Shown piece by piece: positions 25,883 to 36,781 of a DNA stretch of 64,000 nt. The DNA lies in contig NZ_CP051534.1 in assembly GCF_016748675.1 (NCBI RefSeq), positions 1,550,001 to 1,614,000 of the forward strand, read 5' to 3'. Positions within the stretch are counted from its first letter, which is position 1, and every line of letters starts with the position of its first letter. The notes under the pieces are model-generated. The model saw nothing but the letters and a program-made list of their open reading frames with translations. It searched no databases and had not been told where the DNA came from. Source of the DNA: Helicobacter pylori (lineage in GTDB: Bacteria; Campylobacterota; Campylobacteria; Campylobacterales; Helicobacteraceae). A program made the position numbers and the translations under genes.

Positions 25883-28302
25883 GCGATAACAAAATTAACA
25901 AGCTTATTAGGCACATAAATTTCTTTTTTAACGCTCGCCTTTTCTAAATATTTCTCTAATTCTTTTTTGGCCAAAACAATAATTTCTTCCTTACTGGCGT
26001 TAATATTGACTTTCAATTCCGCGCGCCTTTTGCCATTAATGGTAAGCCCTAAAGTCATAAAGTCTTCCATCAAAGCGCTTTCATCGATCGCTATAGGCTT
26101 AAAATTCTCTCTTTTAAAAAGTCTCTCGCTCAACTCCCATGCGGTGTGTGGGATAATAGGCTCTAAAATTTGCAACAACACAAAATAACCCTCGCATAAA
26201 ATCCGCTCATTATTTTGCGCACTCAAAGCGTTTAAGGCTTCCATGCAACTTGCGATCAAAGTGTTAAACGCATAAGCGCTTTCAGCCTTATTGAAAATTT
26301 CATGCGATTTTTTTAACGCTTCATAGACTTTTTTACGGGCTAATTTTTGCGCTTCATTCAGGCTCGCTTCTTTAAATTCAGGCTTAGAAGTAGTAGGGGT
26401 AATGGCGTTCGCTTTATCGTATAAGCGCTTGATAAACCGGTGCGCCCCCTCTAAAGCGCTGTCATTCCATTCCAATTCTTTAGCCGGCGGGGCAGCAAAA
26501 AGGATAAAGAGCCTTGCGGCATCGGCCCCGTATTTTTTAAGTATCTCTTTAGGGCTAACGACATTACCTTTAGATTTGCTCATCTTAGCGCCATCTTTTA
26601 AAACCATGCCTTGAGTGATAAGCTGTTTAAAAGGCTCATCTAAATGAAGATAGCCCAAATCCCTTAAAGCCTTAGTGAAAAAGCGCGCGTATAACAAGTG
26701 CAAAATCGCATGCTCAATGCCACCAATATAAGTATCCACCGGCATGAAATACTTCAAGTAATTTTGATCAAACGCTTGATTTTCACGCTGGTTTTTGGGT
26801 GTGGTGTAGCGCAAGAAATACCAACTGGATTGGATGAAAGTATCCATGGTGTCTGTTTCTCTTAAGGCGTCTTTGTGGCATTTGGGGCATTGAGCGAATT
26901 TCCAACTCGCATGCTTTTCTAACGGATTGCCCTCCCCATCAATCACAACATCTTCAGGTAAAGTTACCGGCAGTTGGGTTTCAGGCACAATCCCACAATG
27001 TTTGCAATGAATCATAGGAATGGGCGCTCCCCAATACCTTTGACGGCTCACCCCCCAATCTTGCAAGCGGTAGTTGATGACCCTTTTACCGAGGTTTTCT
27101 TTTTCAAAATAAGCGATGATTTGTTCTCTGGCCACCGAGCTAGAAAGATCGCTCCACTCCCCACTATTTTTTAAAATCTCTTCTTTGGTGTGGGGCAAAT
27201 TTTGAGGGCTTTGAGTGATCACTTTAATAGGGATATGATAAAGATTAGCGAATTCAAAATCCCTTTCATCGCAGGCTGGCACGCCCATTAACGCCCCAGA
27301 GCCATAATTAGCTAGAGCGAAATTAGCCACCCAAACAGGGATTTTTTGCTTCGTTAAAGGGTGGATAGCATAAATGCCTAAAAACGCCCCTTTTTTCTCT
27401 AAAGCTCTTTCTCTTTGAGTCGTGTTTAAAATCGCTTTAATGATCTTTGAATCTTCTTGGCTCACTCGCTTAATGGCATGCTCTACTAAAGGGTGTTCTG
27501 GGGCGATGGCGATGTAAGTTACGCCATAAATGGTATCCGCTCTTGTGGTAAAAACTTCAATTTCTTGAATGCCGTTGCAAGCTTTCAAGCACTCATCAGC
27601 GATTTTAAAGCCAAATTGCAACCCGCTAGATTTCCCTATCCAGTTTTTTTGCATGATTAGGACTTGAGAAGGCCAATGATCTTCTAAAGTTTCTAAGTCT
27701 TTTAGTAATTCTTCAGCGTAGTTTGTGATCTTCAAATAATATTGATAGAGTTCTTTTTGAACAACTTCCGTATCGCAACGCCAACACCTCCCATCAATGA
27801 CTTGCTCATTAGCTAAAACGGTTTTGTCGTTAGGGCACCAATTGAGCATGGCTTTCTTGCGATAAATTAGCCCTTTTTCCCACAAATCAATGAAAAATTG
27901 CTGTTCAAATTTCGTGTAATCCGGATCTGAAGTGGCAAATTCCCTGTTTTTAGAAAAAGAAAACCCTAAAGCTTCAAACTCTTTTTGCATGGCTTCAATG
28001 TTTTCATAAGTCCAGGTTTTAGGGTGGATACCATGCTTAATGGCCGCATTTTCTGCAGGCATCCCAAAAGAATCAAACCCCATAGGGTGTAACACATTGT
28101 AATGGTGCAAACGATAATAACGCGCCAACGCATCGCCAATGGTGTAATTGCGCACATGCCCCATGTGGATTTCCCCACTAGGATAAGGCAGCATGCTTAG
28201 AATGTATTTTTTAGGGAGGTTAAAATCGTCTTTAGGTTCAAAACTCTTATTTTTCCACCAAAATTCTTGCCATTTTTTTTCTATATTGATAAAATCCATC
28301 AA
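25879..28302 (-). CDS. leuS: Leucyl-tRNA synthetase
   Basis: LeuS charges tRNA-Leu. The 807-residue class I synthetase has the HIGH motif as HMGH (46-49, [12 protein letters not shown]), the KMSKS loop ([12 protein letters not shown]), an editing (CP1) domain with [13 protein letters not shown] and CDERDFEFA, a zinc-like insert ([17 protein letters not shown]) and a C-terminal anticodon-binding domain. The first two codons are both ATG. It lies 7 bases after a small membrane-protein gene. Confidence 0.97.
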   Translation of the reverse strand: MMDFINIEKKWQEFWWKNKSFEPKDDFNLPKKYILSMLPYPSGEIHMGHVRNYTIGDALARYYRLHHYNVLHPMGFDSFGMPAENAAIKHGIHPKTWTYENIEAMQKEFEALGFSFSKNREFATSDPDYTKFEQQFFIDLWEKGLIYRKKAMLNWCPNDKTVLANEQVIDGRCWRCDTEVVQKELYQYYLKITNYAEELLKDLETLEDHWPSQVLIMQKNWIGKSSGLQFGFKIADECLKACNGIQEIEVFTTRADTIYGVTYIAIAPEHPLVEHAIKRVSQEDSKIIKAILNTTQRERALEKKGAFLGIYAIHPLTKQKIPVWVANFALANYGSGALMGVPACDERDFEFANLYHIPIKVITQSPQNLPHTKEEILKNSGEWSDLSSSVAREQIIAYFEKENLGKRVINYRLQDWGVSRQRYWGAPIPMIHCKHCGIVPETQLPVTLPEDVVIDGEGNPLEKHASWKFAQCPKCHKDALRETDTMDTFIQSSWYFLRYTTPKNQRENQAFDQNYLKYFMPVDTYIGGIEHAILHLLYARFFTKALRDLGYLHLDEPFKQLITQGMVLKDGAKMSKSKGNVVSPKEILKKYGADAARLFILFAAPPAKELEWNDSALEGAHRFIKRLYDKANAITPTTSKPEFKEASLNEAQKLARKKVYEALKKSHEIFNKAESAYAFNTLIASCMEALNALSAQNNERILCEGYFVLLQILEPIIPHTAWELSERLFKRENFKPIAIDESALMEDFMTLGLTINGKRRAELKVNINASKEEIIVLAKKELEKYLEKASVKKEIYVPNKLVNFVIA

Positions 28303-28309
28303 CTACCCC

Positions 28310-28648
28310 TTAATCCGTTTCGCTCGTTACAACGCTTTCAATCAACAAAAAGATGAGGCTGAAAGCGTTACTAATCAACGCCCCAATCATGAGCATGTAA
28401 GCTGTAACCAAATTGTTTAAAATCTGTAAAAACACAAACGCCGGTATGAGATGCAACACGGTAGCTAAAGAGCTGGCCAACAGCTCTGATGCGAAACGCT
28501 TGCACACCCCAATTTTGAGCGTAACAGAAATAAGGTTTAAAGCTAACGCTACAAACAACACCACCGTATTAGGCTCATACAAAAACCCTGCAATGGTGGT
28601 TAAAGAAATAAGACTGAACAGCACATGAACGACCCGACCCCAATCCAT
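28310..28648 (-). CDS. Small integral membrane protein, unknown function
   Basis: The 112-residue protein has three to four hydrophobic helices (VVHVLFSLISLTTIAGFLY, VVLFVALALNLISVTLKIGV, SSLATVLHLIPAFVFLQIL, MLMIGALISNAFSLIFLLI). There is no signal for catalysis or metal binding. It is held between secF and leuS (9 and 7 bases), the same place as HP1548. The position suggests it could be connected with the Sec accessory proteins, but nothing in the sequence proves this. Confidence 0.85.
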   Translation of the reverse strand: MDWGRVVHVLFSLISLTTIAGFLYEPNTVVLFVALALNLISVTLKIGVCKRFASELLASSLATVLHLIPAFVFLQILNNLVTAYMLMIGALISNAFSLIFLLIESVVTSETD

Positions 28649-28657
28649 AGAAACTCC

Positions 28658-29629
28658 TTAAACCCGACCGCTTTCATACAGACGGCGCATTTTTTCTTTC
28701 TCTTGAGCTTTTTTGATTTTTCTAGCCTCATTCTCATAGTATTTACCCATATCAAAGCCTAACAATAACGCTACTTTAGGGGCGATGAAAATAGAGCTGT
28801 AAGTCCCTACAATCGTGCCTATTAGCATGGGCAATGAAAAGCCAATGATGATCTTACTCCCAAACACGCACAAAATCAACACCACAAAAAACACGGTTAA
28901 AGAAGTTAAAAGCGTGCGCGTGAGCGTGCTAGAAATGGCTTCATCAATGGCTTGAATGGCATTTTTGGTTTTTTGAGAGAGCATTTCTTCTCTGATCCGA
29001 TCAAAAATAATGATCGTATCATTAATGGAATACCCGATCAATGTGAGCAAGGCCGCAATCACTTCCAAATTCATATCAATCTTAAAAACAATCACCGAGC
29101 TTGCCACTAAAATCACATCATGTACAAGCGCAATAACACTCGCTAAAGCGAAACGCCATTCATAGCGGAAACTCACATAGACCATGATCGCCATTAACGC
29201 TAAAATCAGCGACAAAATGCCCTTTTCTTTCAACTCGCTCCCCACTCTAGGACCCACGGTGTCAAATTTACGGATTTCAAAATCGCCGCTGGGTTTTAGA
29301 ATGTTAGCCACGATAGCGTTCAAGTCTTCATTTTCGGCCGTTTCTACAAAAGGGAATTTGATTAGAATTTCTTCTTTAGAGCCAAATTCGCTCACTTGAA
29401 CGCCTTTAAAGCGAGCTTCTTTTTCAAAAAGATCGCGCACTTCTTTAATGGGAGCGTTTTGAGTGTAACGCACTTGCACCAAACTCCCCCCCGCAAAATC
29501 AATCCCTAAAGAAAACCCTTTAAAAAACAAAAGCCCTAACGCCAGAAGCACCAAGATCGCTGAAACGATCACCCCATAATTGGAATAACGCATGAAGCTT
29601 AAGATTCTAACTTGTTTGAATAATTCCAT
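28658..29629 (-). CDS. secF: Protein export membrane protein SecF
   Basis: SecF works with SecD and YajC to pull proteins out of the SecYEG channel using the proton gradient. The 323-residue protein has the N-terminal helix (about 16-35), GIDFAGGSLVQVRYT and a periplasmic domain. C-terminal helices include the SecD/F signature segments VHDVILVASSVIVFKI and GYSINDTIIIFDRIREE. The length is usual. It follows secD by 8 bases. Confidence 0.96.
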   Translation of the reverse strand: MELFKQVRILSFMRYSNYGVIVSAILVLLALGLLFFKGFSLGIDFAGGSLVQVRYTQNAPIKEVRDLFEKEARFKGVQVSEFGSKEEILIKFPFVETAENEDLNAIVANILKPSGDFEIRKFDTVGPRVGSELKEKGILSLILALMAIMVYVSFRYEWRFALASVIALVHDVILVASSVIVFKIDMNLEVIAALLTLIGYSINDTIIIFDRIREEMLSQKTKNAIQAIDEAISSTLTRTLLTSLTVFFVVLILCVFGSKIIIGFSLPMLIGTIVGTYSSIFIAPKVALLLGFDMGKYYENEARKIKKAQEKEKMRRLYESGRV

Positions 29630-29637
29630 AAAATCTC

Positions 29638-31215
29638 CTAAGCTCTTTTATTCACGCCAAACCAAAAATAAAGGCTTTTTGTTTGGACTAATTTAGGTAA
29701 AAGGGCTTGATAAATCCCTTGCGTGCCTATAATAGCGGTGATGATAGAGGCTAAAATCCCAATGCCTGTGGTGAGAGCAAAGCCTTTAATCGCTCCTGTG
29801 CCATAAGCGTATAACAACACCGAAGCGATCAAGGAAGTGATATTGGAATCAAAAATCGCTCTACTCGCATTGATATAGCCTAAATGGATCGCTTTAGCGA
29901 TGCCCTCATTCTCTCTTAAGACTTCTCTAATGCGCTCATTGATAATGATATTAGCATCCACGGCAATCCCCACGGTTAAAACAATCCCCGCCATTCCCGG
30001 TAAAGTCAGCGTCGCTCCAAAAATCGCCATGACCGCCACAATCAAAAAAAGATTGACCACTAACGCCATGCAAGCGATCACCCCAGCCATAGAATAATAA
30101 AGCACCATAAAGCCCATCACCAAAATAAAGCCCCCAATGAGAGCGATAATGGAAGTTTTAACGCTGTCTTTCCCTAAACTCGGGCCTATAATCCTTTTTT
30201 CTAAAACCTGAATGGGCGCACTCATCGCCCCACTCCTTAAAGCGATCGCTAAATCGCTCGCTTGAGCCACGCTAAAATTCCCGCTAATTTGCCCGCTCCC
30301 TCCGCCAATGCGTTCTCTGATCACTGGGGCTGAATAAACCTTATTGTCTAAAACAATCGCCATGCGTTTGCCCACATTCGCGCCTGAGAAATCCCCAAAA
30401 ATTTTAGCCCCTTGCGCATCAAGCGTGAAGCTCACCACCGGCTGGTTGTTTTGGTCATACACCACTTTCGCATCTGTAAGCATTTCGCCATCTAAAATAG
30501 GGATCGCTTTGAGCAAGATTTTACCCCCCATTTCCACATCAGACAACAACACGCTGCCTAATTTTTGAGCCTCTAAATCCGTCATTTTCATCGCATCTTT
30601 ATTGTGTTCTTCATCTACCGCCATCATCTGCAAATGAGCGGATTTAGAAATCAAGTCTTTAGCACGCCGTTCTTCTTCTAAAGTCTTAATGCCGGGCAAT
30701 TGCACCGAAATTTCTTCTTTACCTTGCTGAATGACTACAGGCTCTGCCAAACCAAATTGATCCAAGCGGTTACGAATGATCCCTATCACTTGCAAAATCG
30801 TGTTTTTACGCAATTCCTCTTGCTCTAAAGGGGTGAGTTTCACGCTATAAAACCCCGCTTCCTTTTTGATTTCAAACTGGCTATGACCTTGCAACTCCAA
30901 TAAAAGCGCGTCTAATTTTTTCGCTTCATCTTCATCTAAAAGCTCAAAACTGATCCCTTCTAGGCTAGATTTAATGTCTTTAAGCAAGATATTTTGCTTT
31001 TTAGCGTTGTATTCTAAAGCGGACGCCAGGCTTAAATACTTGTTCTTTAAGGCTTCATCGGTTTGCACCCCTAAAAGCATGTTTAACCCCCCCCTTAAAT
31101 CCAAACCTAAAGTGATTTTAGGGCCTTTAGTTTCTAGTAAAGAAGGCACAGAAAACCCTACCCCTAAAAGAAGCGCGCAAATAAAAACGATTAAACGAGC
31201 GTTAAAAAGTTTCAT
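29638..31215 (-). CDS. secD: Protein export membrane protein SecD
   Basis: The 525-residue partner of SecF has an N-terminal helix, the motif [16 protein letters not shown] (about 36-51), a periplasmic P1 domain and six-helix C-terminal region with [18 protein letters not shown]. Its ATG directly abuts the yajC stop codon, so translation is probably coupled. Confidence 0.96.
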   Translation of the reverse strand: MKLFNARLIVFICALLLGVGFSVPSLLETKGPKITLGLDLRGGLNMLLGVQTDEALKNKYLSLASALEYNAKKQNILLKDIKSSLEGISFELLDEDEAKKLDALLLELQGHSQFEIKKEAGFYSVKLTPLEQEELRKNTILQVIGIIRNRLDQFGLAEPVVIQQGKEEISVQLPGIKTLEEERRAKDLISKSAHLQMMAVDEEHNKDAMKMTDLEAQKLGSVLLSDVEMGGKILLKAIPILDGEMLTDAKVVYDQNNQPVVSFTLDAQGAKIFGDFSGANVGKRMAIVLDNKVYSAPVIRERIGGGSGQISGNFSVAQASDLAIALRSGAMSAPIQVLEKRIIGPSLGKDSVKTSIIALIGGFILVMGFMVLYYSMAGVIACMALVVNLFLIVAVMAIFGATLTLPGMAGIVLTVGIAVDANIIINERIREVLRENEGIAKAIHLGYINASRAIFDSNITSLIASVLLYAYGTGAIKGFALTTGIGILASIITAIIGTQGIYQALLPKLVQTKSLYFWFGVNKRA

Positions 31216-31509
31216 TTAGTTGTTGTTGGGTGTTGTTTCTTCGTCTAATTTGAACGCTACATAGTTTTTAGAAAGTTTAGCGGTGGTGTCATCATTGAGC
31301 TTCACGCTAAAAAAATTCGCTTCCGCTTTAAGCACCTCAACGATGAACCCTCCTTGAGTGACAATTTTATCGCCCTTAGTCAAGCTCTCTATCATTTCTT
31401 TATGCTTTTTTTGCTGTTGGCGTTGCGGGCGAACGATCAAAAAATAAAAAATAAGAAACAACACCACAAGGGGTAAAAGCGTCGTTATAATTTCTTTAGT
31501 TTGTCCCAT
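31216..31509 (-). CDS. yajC: Preprotein translocase subunit YajC
   Basis: YajC is a small single-helix partner of SecDF. The 97-residue protein has one transmembrane helix (LLPLVVLFLIFYFLIV) followed by the family motif RPQRQQQKKHKEMIESLTKGD and KIVTQGGFIVEV. It is the first gene of the leftward run and has its own extended -10 promoter. Confidence 0.95.
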   Translation of the reverse strand: MGQTKEIITTLLPLVVLFLIFYFLIVRPQRQQQKKHKEMIESLTKGDKIVTQGGFIVEVLKAEANFFSVKLNDDTTAKLSKNYVAFKLDEETTPNNN

Positions 31510-31540
31510 TTAATTTCCTTAAAAGATGTTTTAATCTCAA

Positions 31541-31549
31541 ATTATAGCA
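31541..31549 (-). promoter_or_regulatory. Extended -10 promoter of the yajC-to-mfd run
   Basis: TGCTATAAT on the minus strand lies 32 bases upstream of the yajC ATG, in the 47-base gap after nhaA. It is the only strong promoter seen before an 11-gene run in which most genes overlap or sit within 9 bases. Confidence 0.7.
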
Positions 31550-31556
31550 TTTTTAG

Positions 31557-32873
31557 CTATTTCTTTAAAGCCGCTCTTTTATCTAGCACAAATAAATACA
31601 AAGCCCCTATGATCCCAGAAATCAAAGATCCGAGTAAAATCGCAATTTTTGCCACTTCCATAGCGTTCTCATGCTCGCTTGTGAAAGCCAGATTAGAAAT
31701 AAACATAGACATGGTAAAGCCAATCCCTGCTAAAAGCCCAGCCCCTAAAATATGCCACCAGCTGATGCCTTTAGGGCGCGCGGTGATTTTGAGCTTTTCG
31801 CTTATAAAAGTGATTAAGAAAATCCCTAAAGGCTTGCCCAAACAAAGCCCTAAAATAACCCCAAAAAGCACCTTATCCACTTCTAAATTGATGCTAGAAT
31901 CAACGCTCACCCCAGCGTTTGCAAACGCAAATAAAGGCATGATGAAATACCCGCTGATGGGGGCTAGAAAATGCTCCAATCTTTCTAAGGGGCTTTGTAA
32001 AGCGCTCGCTTTTTCTTCAATAGAATGCAAGATTTCTTGCTGCTCTTTGGTTAAAAGCGCTCCTGAACTCGTCTCTGCGTATCGTTTGCCTAATTCCAAA
32101 AGCTCTACATTTTTAGAATCTTTAGGGATTTTCACCGGTATCATAAAAGCTAAAATCACTGCAGCGATCGTCGCATGGATACCGCTTTGATGCACGCAAA
32201 ACCAAAGCAACACCCCTAAAAGCAAGTAAGGGATGAGCGATCGGGTATTCAGGCGGTTTAACACCGCTAAAACAAGAACCACCCCTAAAGCCCCTAAAAG
32301 CCATGCGAATTTTAAATTCGTGGTATAAAAGAGCGCGATCACCACAATAGCCCCCAAGTCATCAGCCACCGCTAGAGTGATTAAAAAAACCTTTAAGGCG
32401 GTTGGCACCCTCTTGCCTAAAAGCATGATCACGCCTAAAGCGAACGCAATATCCGTCGCCATAGGGATCCCAAAACCATGCTGAGAAGGCGTGTTAGCGT
32501 TAAGGAAAAAATAAATCAATCCTGGAGCTATCATGCCCCCAAGAGCCGCAATCACAGGGAAAGAAGCTTTTTTGAAACTAGATAATTCCCCAAATAACAA
32601 TTCTCGCTTAATCTCTAATCCTATCATTAAAAAAAATAACGCCATTAAGACATCATCAATCCAGTTGTGCAAACTAAAGCCGATGAAAAAATCCCCTATT
32701 TGAAACCCAAAAGGGGTGTGCCATAGCGCAAAATAACTTTCTTTCAAAAACGAATTAGCCACCACCATCGCTAAAACGGCGTTTAAAAAGAGAAAAATCC
32801 CTCCAAAAGACTCGCTTTTAATGAAGTTCTTAAGCGTCACACTGAGCGCGTTTTCTGTTTTTTTGAGATTCAT
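31557..32873 (-). CDS. nhaA: Na+/H+ antiporter NhaA
   Basis: NhaA expels sodium (lithium) in exchange for protons at the inner membrane. I chose ATG 32873 (438 residues, MNLKKTENAL, AAGG 7 bases upstream), which matches the known H. pylori length. The ion-binding Asp pair is in LAVADDLGAIVV, and the helix IV motif GIPMATDIAFALGV is present. A hydrophilic loop (LELGKRYAETSSG to LQSPLERLEH, about 50 residues) longer than in E. coli NhaA is the known H. pylori feature. It starts 23 bases after addA. Confidence 0.95.
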   Translation of the reverse strand: MNLKKTENALSVTLKNFIKSESFGGIFLFLNAVLAMVVANSFLKESYFALWHTPFGFQIGDFFIGFSLHNWIDDVLMALFFLMIGLEIKRELLFGELSSFKKASFPVIAALGGMIAPGLIYFFLNANTPSQHGFGIPMATDIAFALGVIMLLGKRVPTALKVFLITLAVADDLGAIVVIALFYTTNLKFAWLLGALGVVLVLAVLNRLNTRSLIPYLLLGVLLWFCVHQSGIHATIAAVILAFMIPVKIPKDSKNVELLELGKRYAETSSGALLTKEQQEILHSIEEKASALQSPLERLEHFLAPISGYFIMPLFAFANAGVSVDSSINLEVDKVLFGVILGLCLGKPLGIFLITFISEKLKITARPKGISWWHILGAGLLAGIGFTMSMFISNLAFTSEHENAMEVAKIAILLGSLISGIIGALYLFVLDKRAALKK

Positions 32874-32896
32874 AGACAACCTTAAAATTTTTAATT

Positions 32897-35737
32897 TCAA
32901 ACCCATAATTTTTCAAGCAGTCTTTTATGAGCGTAAATGATGCCTGCTTGTATCTTAAAATGGGGGGCTTGAGTTTGCAAAAACGCAGCGTAATGAGACA
33001 CTTGCGCCTTATGGCTTTGCTGGTAATTTTGAGAGCTTTTATAATCTAAAACATACAAATTTTGCCCCCTATCCCACAACAAAACATCAATCCTAGACAC
33101 AACCCCTTCAAATAAAAAAGCCACTTCACCCTTTAGGGCCAAATTTTTAAAAAGAGCTTGTATCTTGGCATCGTTTTCAAAAAGCTCTAAACTCTCTTCT
33201 AACGCTTGATGATCCAAACCATAAAAACCATGATGGTAGTTTAAATATTCTAAAACGCTTTCTTTAGGAATGTTGTAAGCGTATTGGTATTCTAATCCCT
33301 TGTGCAAGGCGATACCAAAATTGATCGCTTCCTGGTCGTTATTCTTTTCATAATCGCTCTCTGGCTCTTCTTCTACCTCTTGGACTTGCTCGCCATAGGC
33401 ATGGGGCTTGATAACAACGCTTGTAATTAAAGGCTCTTTTTGTGGAGAAATAACCGGCATAATTTCCCCCTCTTCTAAAGGCGCAAGATCCAATTTTTCA
33501 CGCATTGTTTTGTTTTTGCTTTCTTGCTTGCTTTCTTTTTTGTCTTTAGCTACGATAATTAGCCCTAACTCAGCCCTAGTGAATGCGACATAATACACAT
33601 TAATTTCTTCATGATCTTTAGCCGCTTCTTCTTTGTCTAAAGCCCTAGCGTAATCTTTATCCACGACCTCACGATTTTTCATTCTGTAATAAAGGCGAAG
33701 AAGCTCTGCGCCATTATATTCTTCAAGGAGTTGATTGGAATGGCTTGAATTAGGCTTGCCCAAGCGTTCGCACACAATCACATAAGGGAATTGCATGCCT
33801 TTAGATTTATGAATGGTCATGATCTGTGCACCTTTTGAATGGGAAGAAGCGATCGATTTAGCCTCTAATTTTTCTAAAAATCCATCGGCGTCTTCGCACC
33901 CAACCGCTAATTCCAAGCAGCTTTGTGCAGGCTCTCCATAAAGCTCAAACAATTCCATCACCTTCCACACAAAGCCTGCCACGCTCTCTTTTTTAGGGTT
34001 AAAACCAGCTAAAGCGATCACATCATCATGCAAGTATCCAGCGAGTTTTAAAACGCTGTGCTTATAAAAAGGCTTGTAAGGTTCTTCCGCTAGAGCGTAT
34101 CTTAAAGCGTTCTTAATGATTTTAGATTCCACAAATTGAGACAAATTAGCGCTAGATTCCGTGCTTGGGCAAATTTCGCTCAAATACTCTTGCAAATAAT
34201 TTTTGATTTCTAAAGCGTCCTTATTGGTGGCACATAAAATGGTAATGTCTTTAGGCTCAATACGATGCTCTAAAAGGTTTTTAGCTTCTTGTAAGATTTG
34301 TTCTAATAACAATTCTCTTTCATCAGCCACTAAAGAGACTTTAACATAGCCGTCTGTAACATGTTTATTTTGAGAAGTTTTAGGGTATTTTTGCTCCAAA
34401 TAAGCGGTGGGGGAATTTTGATAAGCTTTTTTAAAAATGGTGTTCACATAATTAATGATTAAAGGTGCACTGCGGTGGTTGAATTGTAAATTATCGTGGT
34501 AAAAATCCTTAGCAACGCTTTCAAACAAGGAACTAAAACTCCCCCTAAAGGCATAAATGCTCTGCTTGACATCGCCCACAAAAAACACGCTCCTGTGCCA
34601 TTTAGCTTGCCCTATCCCGGCTTTAATCTCATCAATAAAAGGGGCTAAAATCTTATAATCGTTCAAACTCGTGTCTTGAAATTCATCAATCAAAATGTGC
34701 GCGATCTTGCTGTCCAACCTGAAATAAAAAAACTCCGCCGGCATTTCTTCATAACCATTCAATAAGACATGGACCTTATCTTTAATCGCATCAAAATCCA
34801 AAGCTTGGATTTTAGAAGTGGCATTATCATAAAGCTGGATGAATTTAGGGAATTTTTTAAATATTGCGGTTTCTTTGGCTTCATAATAGCGTTTTAAATC
34901 GTTTTCAATCTCTTCGCATTCGCTCTCTAAAGTGGGGATTTCGTTTTTGAGTTTTTTAAAATAGAGATACTCACTCTTTTTTTCAAGCCAGGTTAAAGAG
35001 CTGTTTAAAAATTCCCTAAAACTATCGCATTTAATGGCTGTTTTAGCCCTATCTGATGCTGTTTCTATGCTTTGAATTTGTTCGTTTAAGCTCCTTAGTT
35101 TTTCTAAAAAACCCTTTTCATCAAATACAGGTTCTTTCTTATTAGGATCAAATAAATAGAGCTTGTTTTTTAAAAAACGCAACCGCTCTAAAATGGAATC
35201 GCTTGTGTAATTATCATAGCTTAAGCATTGAGCGATAAAAACGCTCAATTTCTCAAGCTGTTCGCCATTTAAAGCGCTCAAAAAACCCTCATTAAGCTGT
35301 TGTTGGTGCGCTTTGGTGTCTTCATTGACTTCAAAATTCGCGCTCAACCCCACAAACCAGCAAAATTTCCTTAAAATGCTTTGAAAAAACGCGTCAATAG
35401 TGCTGATTCTGATTTCGGCGTTTAAAAAGCGTTGGTAGATTTTTGGAGCGCTATTTCGCACCAAACTAGGGTCTAAATGGTATTTTTCTTCTAATTCTTT
35501 TAGGATATTTTGGGATTTTTCTTTTTCGCTCTCAAGGTTTTCTTTTTGCAAAATTTTTAAATAGTCTAAAATGCGCTCTTTCATTTCGGCGGTGGCTTTT
35601 TTAGTGAAAGTGAGCGTTAAAATCTCGCTAGGATTAGCCCCCTTAAACAATAGGGCTAAAAACCGCACGCTCAAAGCGAAAGTCTTCCCGCTCCCTGCTG
35701 AAGCCTTTAAAGCCATGCATTGTCTTTTTGTATCCAT
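32897..35737 (-). CDS. addA: AddA-type helicase-nuclease subunit
   Basis: AddAB processes double-strand breaks for RecA-dependent repair. The 946-residue protein has Walker A ASAGSGKT (12-19), UvrD-type motif II LIDEFQDTSL near 352, QSIYAFRG, IMTIHKSKGMQFPYVIV and YVAFTRAELGLI. A C-terminal RecB-type nuclease domain has VLDYKSSQNYQQ near 898. AddB lies elsewhere. The Walker A motif starts at residue 12, so the ATG is well placed. nhaA follows. Confidence 0.93.
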   Translation of the reverse strand: MDTKRQCMALKASAGSGKTFALSVRFLALLFKGANPSEILTLTFTKKATAEMKERILDYLKILQKENLESEKEKSQNILKELEEKYHLDPSLVRNSAPKIYQRFLNAEIRISTIDAFFQSILRKFCWFVGLSANFEVNEDTKAHQQQLNEGFLSALNGEQLEKLSVFIAQCLSYDNYTSDSILERLRFLKNKLYLFDPNKKEPVFDEKGFLEKLRSLNEQIQSIETASDRAKTAIKCDSFREFLNSSLTWLEKKSEYLYFKKLKNEIPTLESECEEIENDLKRYYEAKETAIFKKFPKFIQLYDNATSKIQALDFDAIKDKVHVLLNGYEEMPAEFFYFRLDSKIAHILIDEFQDTSLNDYKILAPFIDEIKAGIGQAKWHRSVFFVGDVKQSIYAFRGSFSSLFESVAKDFYHDNLQFNHRSAPLIINYVNTIFKKAYQNSPTAYLEQKYPKTSQNKHVTDGYVKVSLVADERELLLEQILQEAKNLLEHRIEPKDITILCATNKDALEIKNYLQEYLSEICPSTESSANLSQFVESKIIKNALRYALAEEPYKPFYKHSVLKLAGYLHDDVIALAGFNPKKESVAGFVWKVMELFELYGEPAQSCLELAVGCEDADGFLEKLEAKSIASSHSKGAQIMTIHKSKGMQFPYVIVCERLGKPNSSHSNQLLEEYNGAELLRLYYRMKNREVVDKDYARALDKEEAAKDHEEINVYYVAFTRAELGLIIVAKDKKESKQESKNKTMREKLDLAPLEEGEIMPVISPQKEPLITSVVIKPHAYGEQVQEVEEEPESDYEKNNDQEAINFGIALHKGLEYQYAYNIPKESVLEYLNYHHGFYGLDHQALEESLELFENDAKIQALFKNLALKGEVAFLFEGVVSRIDVLLWDRGQNLYVLDYKSSQNYQQSHKAQVSHYAAFLQTQAPHFKIQAGIIYAHKRLLEKLWV

Positions 35738-35768
35738 TATAGCTACCCTAAATTTCTGTTTTGTCTTT

Positions 35769-35774
35769 ATTATA
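35769..35774 (-). promoter_or_regulatory. Candidate -10 box for addA
   Basis: TATAAT on the minus strand lies 31 bases upstream of the addA ATG, back to back with the rpsB promoter. Confidence 0.55.
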
Positions 35775-35816
35775 ACCTAAAGCCTTTTTTACTTAAGCTA
35801 AAAAACCTTAATCTTT

Positions 35817-35825
35817 TGCTATAAT
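35817..35825 (+). promoter_or_regulatory. Extended -10 promoter of rpsB-tsf
   Basis: TGCTATAAT is a perfect extended -10 box. The rpsB start is 161 bases downstream, so the mRNA would have a leader of about 155 bases. The leader ends with a 12-base palindrome (GAGAATATTCTC) that overlaps the AAGGAG ribosome binding site. Confidence 0.7.
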
Positions 35826-35986
35826 CATAAGGTTTTGTCGTTTTTTCTATCATTTTAATAGGAACAAAGGCAAAGACAGCGTCAAATTCACACATGCTAA
35901 TCCTTGTATTTAGGTGTTCTTAAGAATTTAAGAATCAAATGAGCATGGAGGAAGAGAACCAAAATAACTTTAAGGAGAATATTCTC

Positions 35987-36781
35987 ATGGTAACCATGAA
36001 AGATTTATTAGAATGCGGTGTGCATTTTGGACACCAAACAAGGCGTTGGAACCCTAAAACCAAAAAATTCATTTTTGGCGTTAGGAAAAATATCCATATT
36101 ATTGATTTGCAAAAAACCTTGCGCTATTTTAGATACACTTATAATATCGTGCGCGATGCGAGCGCTCAAGGCAAGAGCATCATGTTTGTAGGCACTAAAA
36201 AACAAGCCAATGAGACTTTGAAAGAATTTGCTGAAAGCATTCAAGTCCCTTATGTCAATTACCGCTGGCTTGGTGGCATGCTGACTAATTTTAGCACCAT
36301 TAGAAAATCGGTGAGAAAATTAGAAATCATTGAAGAAATGGAAAATAGCGGTCAAATTGATCTATTGACTAAAAAAGAAAAGCTCATGATTTTAAGGAAA
36401 AAAGAAAAGCTGGATAAATATCTTGGCGGGGTGCGCCACATGAAAAAAATCCCTGATATGATTTTTGTGATTGATGTGGCTAAAGAAAAAATCGCTGTCG
36501 CTGAAGCAAGAAAACTCCATATTCCTATCGTGGCTCCCTTAGACACTAACTGCGACCCTGATTTAGTGGATTACCCCATTCCTGGAAATGACGATGCAAT
36601 CCGCTCTATCAGGCTATTTTGTAAAGAAATGAGCGAAGCGATTTTAGAGGGGCGAGAACTCATGCAAGAAGAAATCGTCCATGCGGATGAAAATAGCGAA
36701 GAGATAGAGTATGTGAGTAATGAAGAAAAAGAAGAAATGCTCGCTGAAATCCAAAAAGAAATCACTCAAGGAGCCGAATAA
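35987..36781 (+). CDS. rpsB: 30S ribosomal protein S2
   Basis: S2 is a late-assembling 30S protein. I chose ATG 35987 (264 residues, [17 protein letters not shown]). An upstream in-frame ATG at 35939 would add 16 atypical acidic residues and skip the AAGGAG site. Family motifs include [33 protein letters not shown] and [12 protein letters not shown]. The C-terminal acidic tail ([16 protein letters not shown]) is normal here. The stop overlaps tsf by one base. Confidence 0.97.
   Translation: MVTMKDLLECGVHFGHQTRRWNPKTKKFIFGVRKNIHIIDLQKTLRYFRYTYNIVRDASAQGKSIMFVGTKKQANETLKEFAESIQVPYVNYRWLGGMLTNFSTIRKSVRKLEIIEEMENSGQIDLLTKKEKLMILRKKEKLDKYLGGVRHMKKIPDMIFVIDVAKEKIAVAEARKLHIPIVAPLDTNCDPDLVDYPIPGNDDAIRSIRLFCKEMSEAILEGRELMQEEIVHADENSEEIEYVSNEEKEEMLAEIQKEITQGAE

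Noticed and set aside
35939-35986. A 16-residue N-terminal extension of ribosomal protein S2.
   Set aside because: The extension is acidic and unlike S2, and AAGGAG sits just before ATG 35987.
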